From Asterias amurensis (taxonomy: Eukaryota > Echinodermata > Asteroidea > Forcipulatida > Asteriidae), in NCBI RefSeq assembly GCF_032118995.1, contig NC_092651.1, forward strand, positions 15,873,349 to 15,937,348: 64,000 nucleotides of DNA, read 5' to 3'. A program made the translations under genes and the position numbers. Below are positions 25,801-35,247 of the stretch, one piece after another (position 1 is the first letter of the stretch; each line of letters begins with the position of its first letter). A model generated the notes under the pieces. It did no database searches. It was not told the origin of the DNA and was given only the letters and a program-made list of their open reading frames with translations.

Positions 25801-28800
25801 TAGTAATACTTGGGTGATCTCTTAATTAATAACATGCATCTAGCCATCCTTCAATGCAACAGCATTATAACAGCTTGCTACTCTAGAAGGGACTCCAGAC
25901 CAGCGACGATGTAATTTATCACCTTCTCCATGGCTTGACAGTTTATGAGTTTAAAGAAGAATACTTTTAAGTCAAAGAATACATTTATTAAAACATTTTC
26001 CTGGGCTCCATCTTATAGTCTTTTCTCAATCTTCAGTTACAACAAACAAGTTAGAATAGTGAATACTGCACTGTTGTTCAAACTGTAACAGAAATTCTCT
26101 ACAGAGAAGCGCAAGTTGAAGTTCTATATTCGTATACTTGGACTTCATGATTCGACAAATCAAGTGATTAACAACAACTCCTTCAGTTTTTCCAAGATTT
26201 GACTTTCTTGGAACTTTAAACCTTTCTCTCGATGTTACTTCACGTATATAGGATAGTATTTTGCCTGGTTGGAATCTTCAATTTTCACTGTTTGTCAGAG
26301 ACAAGACTACAAAAAAGATGTCTGTCGTCATGGATGGCTTTTGGAGATCACTGCTATCTTTATGTCAGAGACGCTAAAACATTCAATGAAGCTGAAACAT
26401 ACTGCATGAGTTCATCAAACCCAATGAGATCTGGTCATCTGGCATCAGTGGAGAATGGACAAGAACAAAAGTTCATGCTTGATTATGTCAAGAGTGTTGG
26501 ATGGAGTGAATTTTGGATTGGCTTCACAGATCAACAATCAGAGGGTCTTTATACTTGGACTGATGGAACATTGTCAATATTTACCTCCTGGGCTGGAGGA
26601 GAGCCAAACAACCGCCGCAACCAAGATTGTGCATTTATGAATAGTAATGGAGCATGGGATGATAAGGCATGTTCTCTCCAAAAGAAATTCATGTGCAAAA
26701 TGAATGGTTTCAGGAGATATTGTCCGACTTCGCAATAAATCCCTGCATTCTCATCTTCTTTTCTGTCAACACTCTGGATGAAAAGTACAACTATTTTCAC
26801 ATTGATATACTGTATTACTATCTCCAATAACCCTTCAAACAAAGAGTAACAACAATTATACGAAGCAGCAGCCATTGTGGATGGGATGCCAGAGGGATGC
26901 CACCGAACCAAAGATGCGTTGGGTACACAACATCAGAGAATAGTCAGGATCTGATAGCAGCAGCACTGGAAAGACGAGTTGTGGTGGGATTGGTACCAGT
27001 GATTCAAGGGGGTTATAATTTGAGGAGGAGACCCGTCTTCTACAGAGAGACAGCTACCCAAGATCACATGTTTGATTTGCCCTGAGCCCAAATTGGTGGC
27101 TCTCCTTACTGCCGGATTCTGCGCTTACGATGAACAATCTTCGCTTACATGCAAGCAACGAATTTCTGCCCTAGCTGTGTGAGTGCAGAATGACTAGTAA
27201 CGTGGAGTAAGAATCAGAACAAGCAAAAATTCCCTGCTAACGTGTGATTATGTTTGATGTAGGCACGGAATTCCTGGTGTCACTAAGAGAATCAGACATG
27301 ATGATCATGTACTGTGAGTTTGAAACACGGCTGTTTACTGGCTTGGAAGAGAAAAATACTTTATAGAGACGAGAAAGGGCACGGCACACCAGTCTGGATC
27401 TGGATCTAGATAAATTATCAACCCTCTGATTAGAGCCAAACAGAAAGAGACAATGATGAGTAAATTTCAGTTTTAGATGCGGGAGGAAAACCCCAGAGAA
27501 AATTATTCCAGGGATAACCAACGCAGTCATGTAGGGACTGACAATCAAATCCAAATGGCGCCCCCGGTTAGATTCGAAACCGGGGTCAGAGGTGGAAGGC
27601 GAGGCAAGACACCACTACACCAACTTGACCCCTTAGCACATCAGACTCAATGTATTTGGTGTCGTGTTGATTGGCCGTCTTGTTGATGGAGCTGCACGCT
27701 CCTAAGTAGTCTAGATGGTTTCAGGAATGCTTCAATGAGGTAGCAAACAACAGGCATAATATTTAGCCCTCGGTAAAAAAAAATAGGAAAATTCCGTGGA
27801 GTACAAGGGCTGACCTAGATATGGAACATGTATAAGGTTTTGTAGAGCCTTTTTTAAGGCTATTTCATAACAATTTTTCTGTTTTTTTCTGTGGGCGAAC
27901 AAATTGAAAATCCGATTAAATTGGGAAGAAAATCATGCCTGTAGTAAGGAATTACACTATGCATACCTGTATGTAGAAGTGAAAGACTTCTGCTATGTTA
28001 AGTATAAAGTGACATTTAACAATTTAAGCATATTAATGCTTAGCATTTGAGTACTTACGTGTCCTAGTTTTCATGCCTCCCCAGTTGTTAGTCTTATATG
28101 GCACTTTGTTCAGATCTTGACCATTAGCTGCAGCTCGATCTATCAAGTTGAAAAACAAATTTTGGATTCAAAATATTGTAAAGACATGCAACTGTGTAGT
28201 AAAAAAAAGGGCACTGTCTTTGGTCTTTTGAACCGTTCAATAGTTTAAATCCTATCAAGTGGTAACTATTCGTAAATAAATGTAGCTATTCAATAAAATT
28301 AACATATTTTTATGAACGTTTCATTTCAAAAGGTGGTCATTTTTTTGAGATATGACCTAAAATCCAGAGCAGTTATTTCCACTAAAGAAGAATTATCCGT
28401 AATTGGAATACACAATCTGAGAGAGGATACCGTCGGTAACACCTCTCAGATTCAAATATTGAGGGATACAAATTTGATATTTTCTATAACCACAGTATTT
28501 CAACGAGGAGTTGGAAATATTTTGAAAATGAAGGCCTAGTTCAAGCTATTTGGTCCTTTTTTGTGCACACCCTATTTGTTTCTATTTTGGGTGGATTTAA
28601 AACAAGAAAAAATTATTCTTGGGACTATATTTTTTATTATTTTTTTTATACTTTTTATTTGTTTTAATTGGGGGGGGGGGTGGGTCTGCCTCCCCCTCAC
28701 TTCATAGTTACAGGCCTGGCAAAGAGTTATTCTACAATGTATGTTATTTATCCGTTGTTCAAAACATAAAAAACATTACCTTAAATGCTATTAGCCCCAA

Positions 28801-31800
28801 AGATTTTTTTTCTTCTTCTTCTGAACTGAGAAAAATAAATACATAAATAAATTTATAAATATTTGAAAATAAGGACAGCAAAATAAGATTGAAATACCCA
28901 CCTTTCAGAACACTCCTGAGTCCGGGTTTGGCTTTGTCCAATGGCGTATCATTGAACTTATTGCAAAGGCTGACTAGGGAACCACTATTTACGAGATCCT
29001 ACACACATAAAGACAGTCAAGGAAAACATGATTATTAGTTTTGGTTTAACCCGCATACACCAATGTGTTTTACATTGTGTAACACTGTATAGACGATGTG
29101 ACCTACGTTTACATTCAAACTGCCCTCTGTTGACAAAACACTGTATCTATGCATGTTTCGCCAGGAAACAAGACACGTAGTCATGGTAAGAGTGCATACA
29201 CTTTCTAGCTGGCTGCTAAAACACAAAGGTTTTGCCCGGTGGTATGCGCGCGAATCATGTTATGGTTTTCGTGTGACGTCAGAGGTCACATCATCTATAC
29301 TCCATGCTTTCCCAAGCTCTGTTAAAAAAGAAATCACAGGCATACACAGAACTGAGTGGAACCCATGACCTTTGCATTTTTAGAGTAATGTTTACCAACT
29401 AGACCACCGAGATCCCGGTAGCTAGAGGCAGTTCGATTCCTTTATTTTAGCAGCGGGTACAATCACATTTTAATAGGAGGAAATTTGCATCAGGATAAAT
29501 ATAACAATATTAATTTTGGTTTACACTCAGTACTTTTCCGAAAACATGATTATTTGCACTTATTTTATATCCCAAATCATTCAATATAATGTCTACTTTC
29601 TCTTTGCCTATTGCTGTCTGGGGTATTTATGAATTATGTATATTAATCAACGTATCATCAATATATGCTTATAATATACAGTATTTAATCTAGTGTGTGG
29701 TTATTATCTGTTTAATCATTTAGTGTGTCATCAACTTGTGTATAATATAGCATTAGTGTGTCGTCAAAAAGTACATGTACAATAGCATAATTTAGTTTGG
29801 GTCAATGTGTACAATTTAGTGTGTCGTCAACAAGTACAATATAGAATAATTTAGGGTGTCAACAATATATGTTTATAGTATAGTATATCCTGGGGTCGAT
29901 TTCACAAAGAGTTAGGACTAGTCCTAACTTAAGACTAGTCCTAGGAGATGTACAAATTGCACTGGTAGTCCTAAGTTAGGACGAGTAACTGGTCCTAACT
30001 CGAGATAAGACTAGTCCTAACTCTTTGTGAAATCCACCCCTGCACACATTGGTCCTTGTTATTTGATTAGTGGAACACAGGTCACATGTCATACTTTATT
30101 TTGCCATGTATACTGTTCCGAACAGTTCAAACCCACCAATAATGATAAAATAAACATAGGACACTTGGGATGCTTCAAAGCTGCACTTTTTGCCTACTAC
30201 AGTGTAATAGATTTCACAACGAGTAGGGGCCTACCATGTATTGAATTAGTTAACACAATTATTTTCCTTGGACCCACTTTAGCCAACAAGTGCTAACCAG
30301 CTTTATGCTCTATGTCTTTATCAGCCGATTAAAACCTTGTTGAAGAAATAAATCATTAATAGTTCAAACCGTGTACAACTTGTTGAAACATACAACGGAT
30401 TATTTGACAAATACAAAATGACAAGGGTTTATGTGTGCAAGGTATAAAACAAATATAGGAAGTTTTTTCTTCATACAAAGCAGAATGTAATTACTCATTA
30501 AAAATATCTGGACTGTGCCATTGCACCTTGTGATAGTATTCTTCAAAATTGCACTCATGTAGTAAAGGGTTTGGGTACTTTTTATAGGACAAACAACACA
30601 ATGTCCACAGATTTACATTTTACTTACACAGTTTGAAAATAATGATGATAGAAAGCTGCCCTTAAAATATTACTCGTTGAGGTGCTGTAGTTTTTAAGAA
30701 ACGAGTAAAACAAGTCAAAAAACTAATTTTTGTCTCAGGAGACGAAAATGATTTTAGCATGAAAACATATTTTCATGACAGCACCTGAAAAAGTTATACT
30801 TTAAGGTAAGCTTTACTATCATTACCTTCAAATGGTTTAAAGGCAGTGGACACTATTGGTAATTACTCAAAACAATTATTATCAAAAAACCGTTCTTGGT
30901 TACGAGTAATGGGGAGAGGTTGATGGTATAAAACATTGTGAGAAACGGCTCCCTCTGAAGTTCCATAGTTTTTGAGAAAGAAGTAATTTTCCACGAATTG
31001 AGGTCTCGAAATCAACCATCTAAATGCACACAACTTTGTGTGAAAAGGGTATTTCTTTTTTCATTTATTAATTCGATGATCGATTGAGCTCAAATTTTCA
31101 CAGGTTTGCTATTTTATGCATATGTTGAGATACACCAACTGTGAAGACCAGTCTTTGACAGTTACCAATACTGTCCACTGCCTTCAAGTTTAATGTAAAT
31201 CTGTGAACATTATGTTTTGTGTTACAAAAATTACCCCAAACCTTAAAGATTTCCCCAGAGTGCACAGTAGGGCTTTTAAAAAACCAAGACAAACACCAAA
31301 TAGAAAACATTCCAAAGACTTCCATTCGATTACGCCTCCCTTGTCTTGAAATTTGGGTCCAGAATGCCCACAGTTTTAAAAAAAATCCTTGGGGGAACCC
31401 AGACATACTAGGGCCCTTTGGCTCGTCATGAAAACTTACCTTTCGCATACATTTAATGGCAATTATACAGAGTCAGTGGATTGGTATAACTTTGAAATAG
31501 TGGCACAAAACAATTTGTTTTCCTTGCACAGTTGTACAAGTAAATTGATCCTATTTTTAAAGGACCCATATGTGTATCACGCAGCATTGAAAGAAATCCT
31601 CTTTTTGGTTTACTTTTTTTTTTACAGATACTCACTCCTCACAAAAAGGATCTATATTGCTATTTGCTAATGGATCTATATTGCTGGATTGCTATTTATT
31701 GCCTTTTAAAAAAATGTTTGCTCATTGGTGTTTGTGCTTGTTTTTATGCCCTGCTTTTTTTCAAAGTTTTTATCACCTGTGTTTTGGGGCGTTTAATAGT

Positions 31801-34800
31801 TTTAATAGACTAAGTAATTTTAAAATTTCATTCTGTATATTGATGTTTTCACCAAGTGTAACCACTGTGCAATTCAGCTTTCGGGCTAAAGTTTGGTGTG
31901 AATAAACCCATAATAATAACATGACTGTCACAAAATGGAATTTAGGTATACACAAGTGTACATCTGGAATAGTAATTGTACAACCCCCATCATAGTGTTG
32001 TTTAGTTAGAATGTCATATCACATTGAATGACCTTGATGTCCATGTGTCAGCATAATATGAAACATCTTTACTTACGTCAGCGATTAACTCATAATTCCA
32101 GAAGCACGCGTAATGCAGCGGAGTGTTACCGTGCTCGTTGACTGCATTCACATCCGCTCTAAACTGAAGAAGCTTTTAGGAAGAAAAAAATTTAAATGAA
32201 ATCATAAAGTCATTGCTTTTTCATAGTGAGATGGGTGTCATGGCCGTTTGATTTAAAGAGCATCTAATTCAAGTTCTGGTGTCAAGGTCTTTAGAGTATG
32301 GGTCAGGGTCCTGGGGTGGATTTCACAAAGGTAGTCCTAACTTAGGACTAGTCCTAGGCAATGCTAAGATATAGGACCAGTCCTAAGTTAGGACTAACTT
32401 TGTGAAATCCACCCCAGGACCCTGACCCATACCCTTGAACGGATACTTTTACTATAAGAACTTACATGTACACTCTTCACCTAGGGGTGTAAATGGCTAC
32501 CTGCAAGGTAGGAGGTTGATGTGTATGAAAAAGCCTATGGAGCGCTTTGGTTCATCTCATCTTCCTATACTGTACAGAAACCTCCTCTGGAGTTTACATT
32601 AAATTTAAACCGTTTGAAGACCAGGTTGTATACTCCCCACTGAACACAATAGTTTTAAACATGTTACTTTTTGTGTAAACCCTTCAGTAATAATAAAATT
32701 ACCATAGTTGAAGAAGATAAAAATGATTGTGTCATTATTTTGTTTGTTCGCAAGTTTGCTGGAAGGCCTTGGTGCCCTTGAAATGCTCCAGTAGAACTTT
32801 ACAATTTCCTCACAGGGTGCCCTTTACCAAGGAGAAAATGCCTTGATGCCCTTGCCCTTTCAAAATGAAGCATACAGGCCTGAGAAAACATGTTTACCTT
32901 TTGGACAATTTCTCGGTGGCCATGTGCAGCAGCAAGATGTAAGGCAGTATCATCGCCCATGTTGGTGGCATTTATCTTAGCTCCTCTACCTATCAGCATA
33001 TCCACAATGTTGCCCCGCCCTTCCTTACACGCCCAATGCATGGGGCTAAACCCATGGTCATCACTGAAGAGAAACGATTGACAAAATATATGCAATTCAG
33101 TCAATCACAATAAAAACACCACAAACTATTTGTTAAAATATTACCTAGATAAGCAAATCTGCAGCTTAGTTAGTGATCAGAGTGCATCTGTTGAAATCCT
33201 GTCTGACATTGAACATCAATTGTTGTTTAATCCTTCCAGATTGACCCGGGAAAATGTTGGAACTTGATCTTTCTTCTTCTTCTTCCCAATTTTGTTGTAT
33301 GTTTTTCTTTTCCATTTTTTCCCCCGGTTTAATTATGTGTGGGACAACATACTTCCAAGCAACAGTGATTTAGTTTATTTTTTGTTGTCCCTGACCCGCA
33401 TAGCATTGAATATGCGGAAAATTGAAAATATTGAATTCTTTTGAATATATTGCTGTTCCGACTGTAACTATGTTTTGCTTTGTTGTTTTGTTTCTGTTTC
33501 GGTTTAATAGCTTTTCATTTTGCCTTCTATTGTATTTTTTGCTCTTGTTTTGTTGAGGTCAAAGAAATAAATAATAGTGCAAAAAAACAGCTAAGATTCA
33601 AAGTTTTTTTAAATAATATCTTATTATAGGTGCCTGAAGTATGTTTGTCAGATACAAGTAAACAAGGGGTCAGTCAAACATTAGAGCCAGGAAAAAACGG
33701 GAACAAGGACATCAAATTACTTGAATATTAAATTATTGTTACATGAAGTAGACACCTAACTTCCTTTGACATTTTACACCATTTCCTGTTTCCACACTAC
33801 TTACTACTGCACAAGGCTAAAGTTACTGAATGTATTTGTATCAAGCTTCCAGACAGTTCCTGAATTACTTAGATCGGACATGTGTTTTGTTTCTAAGCAG
33901 TAATTGTTTTCAACAGAATGTTTAAATGTTGCCACAGGAAACACATCCCATGAGTCCATACTACAAAAAACCTTACGCAAAACCCTAAAACACTAATTGT
34001 TTCCTACTTGAAAAATGTAACCTTAGAGCTGTGAAGAAGAATGCATACAAAATAACCACTGAGTTACAAATCAAACTTTTTGGTACACTCATTGTAAAAC
34101 TTTCCATATCTTGCCACCACATTTTCACAAATTTTTGCAAAAAGGAATAACTTAGGTAAATTAGATAGGCCCTATTTTCATAAACAAATAAAGAAGTGGT
34201 TGCAGGATACCAAAATTTTTCCACTCAGTTTATCCTTGGGACAGTCACCACTGCTCCTTGAGTTATTATTATATAAATATATATACAGGCCTTAACGCAA
34301 ATACTGGCGCAGTTGATTTCACACTATGGTTCAAAAGGGACTGTGTGTGCATTTTGTGATAGCAGAGGAGAGCTTACTCTTTATTCAGTTTGTCTCCTTT
34401 TATATCACAAATGGGGTTGATTTCCTCTGGGTCCGCCTGACACTTATTTTTGTACTTTAATAAGGGAATCAATGTGTGGTGAAGAGGTTTTCAACTAGTG
34501 GTTTAAACCCGCCGAGGCCTGGTTCTTGATAATTTTACCGAGACGAAGTAAGAACCAGGATTCGGCGGGTTCAAACCACTAGTTGAAAACCGACTCAACA
34601 AACTTTGATTCCCATTCATAATTACCTTTTTGGTCAAAAAACATCAACACTTTTTGTCAAAAAGTAAAACAAATGCAAAAATTATAATTGTTCAACGATT
34701 TCTTTCAACACAACACCCCTCAAGCTTTGAAATGGTAAGGCCCTCGGCTAAACAACTCCTTAAAAGGAGATTACTGTCTTATAAGCACAGGTGCAAGCTC

Positions 34801-35247
34801 GCGTGTCACGCCCATGTTTCAACACTTTTTACTGGTCATTATCAAAGGTTTAAACACCCCCACGTGACGCGCTCTCCACCAGTAGGAATAGCGAAACTGT
34901 CTTAACTCTTAGGTATTTATGAATAAAGTCATACCCTCAGAATTTGTGTCATGATTTTTGAAAGTGGTAAAAATGGGGCAAATCTGGGACTAGCGGTCAA
35001 AATTGTACGTGTTGGACCAGATCAACCGTTTCCGCTCGAAACAATCTCGTAACAATCTCGAGGGTGGTTACGTTATCGCATCTAATTGTATTGTAGTTTT
35101 TACAAAAAAAATCACAATATTTATTATTATTTTTAATAAATTGAAAACAATTACTCACCCCTGGTTTGGATCATTCTCCACATTGTCCAGCCAAACTCGT
35201 ACATGCATTGCATTGCCTTCACGGATTTGGGAGAAAATATCCTCCAT
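13832..35247 (-). CDS. ILK: Integrin-linked kinase (pseudokinase with ankyrin repeats)
   Basis: Eleven coding exons in transcript order: 35247-35159, 33063-32898, 32172-32077, 28998-28902, 28139-28059, 19393-19308, 18227-17996, 17521-17400, 16048-15949, 15269-15139, 13981-13832. All have GT/AG borders and consistent phase, 1350 nt in total, 449 aa (human 452). Residues about 30-150 are ankyrin repeats ([46 protein letters not shown]), the PINCH-binding part in known ILKs. From about 205 on is the kinase-like domain. The ATP-site lysine is kept (VMAKVLR, about residue 219). The catalytic loop has no HRD ([15 protein letters not shown]), and DFG is replaced by NMGD, as in human ILK. The C-terminal lobe has [30 protein letters not shown] and [14 protein letters not shown] joins PINCH and parvin at focal adhesions. 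The gene is intact. Intron 5 hosts a lectin cluster on the other strand. Confidence 0.97.
14017..14340 (-). mobile_element. SINE family S1, in ILK intron 10
   Basis: The plus strand reads GCTTTTCACACCCGAAAGGG, CTTCTCAAAGCGATTCCAAC, GTACCCATTTACCCCTCGG and GGGACTCAAACCCACACTC, ending near CAGAAACACCAAAG. The head is cut short where it meets the Mutator-like element starting at 14350. Confidence 0.7.
14350..15060. mobile_element. Non-autonomous Mutator-like foldback element
   Basis: A 711-bp element in ILK intron 10. The left end TAGCCTTGCTCAAGGCAGTC is mirrored at the right end (GACTGCCTTGAGCAAGGCTA). The inverted repeats are long: 14350-14524 and 14854-15060. Their innermost 34 bp (14491-14524 against 14854-14887) are perfectly complementary. 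The element is flanked by the direct repeat GGTTTCATT at 14341-14349 and 15061-15069. Long TIRs with a 9-bp target duplication are typical of Mutator-like (MULE) elements. There is no transposase, and the 114-codon ORF here is fortuitous. Confidence 0.8.
15361..15728. mobile_element. MITE family M1, in ILK intron 9
   Basis: Begins TTAACGGCATTGGACACTAT and ends ACCAATAGTGTCCACTGTCT followed by TTAA. The interior has ACGAGTAATGGGGAGAGGTT and TTTCACAGGTTTGTTATTTT. About 368 bp. Confidence 0.8.
16497..17365 (-). repeat. Array of SINE S1 heads joined to duplicated ILK exon-8 tails
   Basis: Five S1-like heads (plus-strand marker GACTCGAACCCACACTCTGC or a variant) lie near 16537, 16838, 16990, 17156 and 17339, with no full SINE bodies. 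Beside the last three, at 16938-16956, 17101-17127 and 17284-17310, is a copy of the block TAAGATGTTTTTGCTGTTGA. This is the antisense of the 3' end of ILK exon 8 (17400-17426). The 16938 copy also keeps the donor context ACTTAC. So an exon tail, its donor and a SINE head were amplified together inside ILK intron 8. Confidence 0.7.
18830..19205. mobile_element. MITE family M2, in ILK intron 6
   Basis: A 376-bp near-perfect palindrome bounded by TTAA: left TTAAAGGAACATGTTGCCTT, right inverse AAGGCAACGTGTTCCTTTAA. The two halves differ at few positions, so it should form a very stable hairpin in RNA or single-stranded DNA. Confidence 0.88.
20007..20183 (+). pseudogene. LINE reverse transcriptase C-terminal fragment
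   Basis: The frame 20007-20183 reads [20 protein letters not shown], then [19 protein letters not shown] and a stop at 20181-20183. The motif RAF..AAP.LWN.LP..IR is a common C-terminal signature of animal non-LTR ORF2 proteins (Jockey/CR1/L2-like). The upstream reverse transcriptase domain is missing, so this is a truncated insertion in ILK intron 5. Confidence 0.75.
21367..21695 (+). repeat. Histone-hairpin repeat, expanded ~52-bp array, copy 1
   Basis: Starts GTAAACTTGCCGGTACAACC, then GGGAGTGTTTGGCTCTGAAA with a degraded hairpin. About five imperfect units of roughly 52 bp follow: CTCTGCTCGTCTTCAGGAGA, then CTGTGGTCTCGACGTTTTGA and ACAGTATA. The element at 48541-48640 has only one such unit, so the array expanded here. 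It ends about 105 bp upstream of lectin 1 and may lie in its promoter. Both the plus and minus ORFs across it are by-products of the repeat. Confidence 0.7.
21801..22301 (+). CDS. Secreted C-type lectin, copy 1 (nested in ILK intron 5)
   Basis: A 166-aa uninterrupted ORF. Residues 1-23 are a signal peptide with hydrophobic core CIIVFCLIG. Residues 31-153 form one C-type lectin-like domain with cysteines 31, 42, 59, 131, 145 and 153, WIG at 92-94, the sugar-site motif EPN at 121-123 and WDD at 140-142 in place of WND. EPN is the known mannose-type calcium and sugar motif, so binding of mannose-like glycans is inferred. Compared with copy 3 it lacks about four residues near 83-88 ([10 protein letters not shown]). 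No intron or GT/AG pair is needed to complete the domain. It lies antisense to ILK. Invertebrate lectins of this type act in innate immunity, adhesion or coelomic fluid; the role here is unknown. Confidence 0.85.
   Translation: MLLHITCIIVFCLIGTFNVHCLSETKSQTICPPGWLAFEDHCYLYVRDAKTFNESETYCMSLSNPMRSGHLASVTNQQEQNFIKDVGGSEFWIGFTDQQSEGLFTWTDGTSSMFTSWAEGEPNNWGGNQNCALLYLNGAWDDTECNQRKSFMCKMVGLKISCLTLP
22451..22645 (+). pseudogene. C-terminal half of a C-type lectin domain, copy 1
   Basis: The frame encodes [20 protein letters not shown], then [20 protein letters not shown] and VDHKVHKK. This is the EPN-to-last-cysteine half of the lectin domain. EPN is changed to EPE, and the final cysteine is a serine (SFMST rather than SFMCK). 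There is no signal peptide or N-terminal half. It is either a relic or an alternative 3' exon of lectin 1. No convincing acceptor is seen, so I favour a relic. It is duplicated at 25467-25661. Confidence 0.65.
23218..23455 (+). pseudogene. Internally deleted C-type lectin relic
   Basis: It starts with the family's ATGTTACTTCACGTATATGA and covers the signal peptide and first third of the domain (CCGCCAGGCTGGATGGCTTT .. CTGCATGAGTTTATATGAC), with a frame break early in the signal region. It then jumps directly to the last 15 or so codons (TCAAAAAAGTTTCATGTGCA). The central part, with WIG and EPN, is gone. It is followed by the shared 3' flank. Confidence 0.75.
24057..24290 (+). pseudogene. C-type lectin N-terminal fragment cut by the duplication junction
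   Basis: Encodes a signal peptide and the first 76 or so residues ([20 protein letters not shown] .. [10 protein letters not shown]). It then runs into unrelated sequence at about 24283, where the duplicated block begins. A 113-codon frame across the joint is open, but the downstream part is repeat, not lectin. The sequence is closest to lectin copy 3 ([14 protein letters not shown]). Confidence 0.8.
24361..24690 (+). repeat. Histone-hairpin repeat, ~52-bp array, copy 2
   Basis: Near-identical duplicate of 21367-21695, offset by 2994-2995 bp, ending about 106 bp upstream of lectin 2. A difference near its end (GATAGGAGG against GATAAAGG) shifts the offset by one base. Confidence 0.7.
24796..25317 (+). 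CDS. Secreted C-type lectin, copy 2 (nested in ILK intron 5)
   Basis: A 173-aa uninterrupted ORF: signal peptide 1-23, then one C-type lectin-like domain starting at C31. It has EPN at 128-130 ([14 protein letters not shown]) and WDD, and ends [18 protein letters not shown], identical to copy 1. It has three extra residues, so the WIG strand reads GFWTCWIGF. This adds a cysteine that the other copies lack, which could be unpaired or could form an intermolecular bridge. It is otherwise nearly identical to copy 1, including both flanks, so the pair is young. Predicted secreted calcium-dependent lectin of the mannose type; the ligand is unknown. Confidence 0.85.
   Translation: MLLHITCITVFCLIGTVNVHCLSETKSQTICPPGWLAFEDHCYLYVRDAKTFNEAETYCMSLSNPMRSGHLASVTNRQEQNFMLNYVNSVEGSGFWTCWIGFTDQQSEGLYTWTDGTSSLFTFWGQGEPNNNEGNQHCALLYLNGAWDDTECNQRKSFMCKMVGLKISCLTLP
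25467..25661 (+). pseudogene. C-terminal half of a C-type lectin domain, copy 2
   Basis: Duplicate of 22451-22645 at the same distance (150 bp) from its lectin. It encodes [20 protein letters not shown] with EPE in place of EPN. The frame is preserved in both copies with only a few changes, but this is weak evidence for function because the duplication is recent. Confidence 0.65.
26232..26738 (+). CDS. Secreted C-type lectin, copy 3 (nested in ILK intron 5)
   Basis: A 168-aa uninterrupted ORF: signal peptide ([13 protein letters not shown]) and one C-type lectin-like domain with cysteines 30, 41, 58, 133, 147 and 155. WIG is at 95-97 ([10 protein letters not shown]), EPN at 124-126 ([12 protein letters not shown]) and WDD near the end, followed by [10 protein letters not shown]. 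It is the most diverged of the three intact copies and keeps the full-length loop ([14 protein letters not shown]) shortened in copy 1. The stop codon overlaps AATAAA (26734-26739). That is probably too close to the stop to be the only poly(A) signal unless the 3' UTR is very short. Predicted secreted and mannose-type by motif. Confidence 0.84.
   Translation: MLLHVYRIVFCLVGIFNFHCLSETRLQKRCLSSWMAFGDHCYLYVRDAKTFNEAETYCMSSSNPMRSGHLASVENGQEQKFMLDYVKSVGWSEFWIGFTDQQSEGLYTWTDGTLSIFTSWAGGEPNNRRNQDCAFMNSNGAWDDKACSLQKKFMCKMNGFRRYCPTSQ
27540..27632 (-). mobile_element. tRNA-derived SINE head, ILK intron 5
   Basis: The minus strand reads GGGGTCAAGTTGGTGTAGTG, GTCTTGCCTCGCC and the B-box GGTTTCGAATC, with a weak acceptor stem, so it is not a working tRNA. 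The downstream part on the minus strand (CCTACATGACTGCGTTGGTT .. CTCTGGGGTTTTCCTCCC, to about 27470) looks like the SINE body. Confidence 0.5.
29690..30040. repeat. Degenerate AT-rich repeats and an M4 MITE, ILK intron 4
   Basis: At 29690-29880 the phrase TTTAGTGTGTCGTCAAC and its variants recur about every 50 bp. At 29890-30040 is an M4 MITE starting GGGGTCGATTTCACAAAGAG and ending CTTTGTGAAATCCACCCC. Confidence 0.65.
30837..31188. mobile_element. MITE family M1, ILK intron 4
   Basis: TTAAAGGCAGTGGACACTAT at the left, ACCAATACTGTCCACTGCCT at the right, followed by TCAA. About 352 bp. A small internal deletion removes part of the GAGACC palindrome. Confidence 0.8.
32297..32433. mobile_element. 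M4 MITE within a longer palindrome, ILK intron 2
   Basis: The M4 core (GGGGTGGATTTCACAAAG .. CTTTGTGAAATCCACCCC) is shorter than other copies. The inverted symmetry also runs outward into flanking DNA: GTATGGGTCAGGGTCCTG on the left is matched by CAGGACCCTGACCCATAC on the right. Confidence 0.75.
32755..32885 (-). repeat. Repeat family M7, inverted, beside ILK exon 2
   Basis: Reverse-orientation copy of the 10314 repeat: GGCCTTGGTGCCCTTGAAAT, CCTTGATGCCCTTGCCCTT and AAGCATACAGGCC. It ends within 15 bp of the ILK exon 2 donor (exon edge at 32898). Confidence 0.7.
34468..34612. mobile_element. Foldback element, ILK intron 1
   Basis: Arms of about 60 bp: GTTTTCAACTAGTGGTTTAA with CCCGCCGAGGCCTGGTTCTT on the left, and AAGAACCAGGATTCGGCGGG with CAAACCACTAGTTGAAAAC on the right. 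The following DNA (34840-34905, ACACCCCCACGTGACGCGCT) is repeated at 46085-46135, so a larger repeat family is involved. Confidence 0.7.

Larger units (their letters stand above)
21303..26260 (+). repeat. Tandem segmental duplication carrying C-type lectins
   Basis: Segment 21303 to about 23230 is repeated at 24297 to about 26245 with only scattered changes. It covers the array upstream of the lectin, a lectin ORF, a downstream half-lectin and the long 3' flank. The 3' flank (CTCACGCTCCCTCCACAAGG to TTCTCTCGATGTTACT) also occurs a third time at about 23480-24062. The block lies entirely within ILK intron 5. High similarity that extends over non-coding DNA points to recent duplication. Confidence 0.88.

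Noticed and set aside
32799..33104. A small ankyrin protein on the minus strand
   Set aside because: It is ILK exon 2 plus intron sequence. The ankyrin repeats continue in the next ILK exons in phase.
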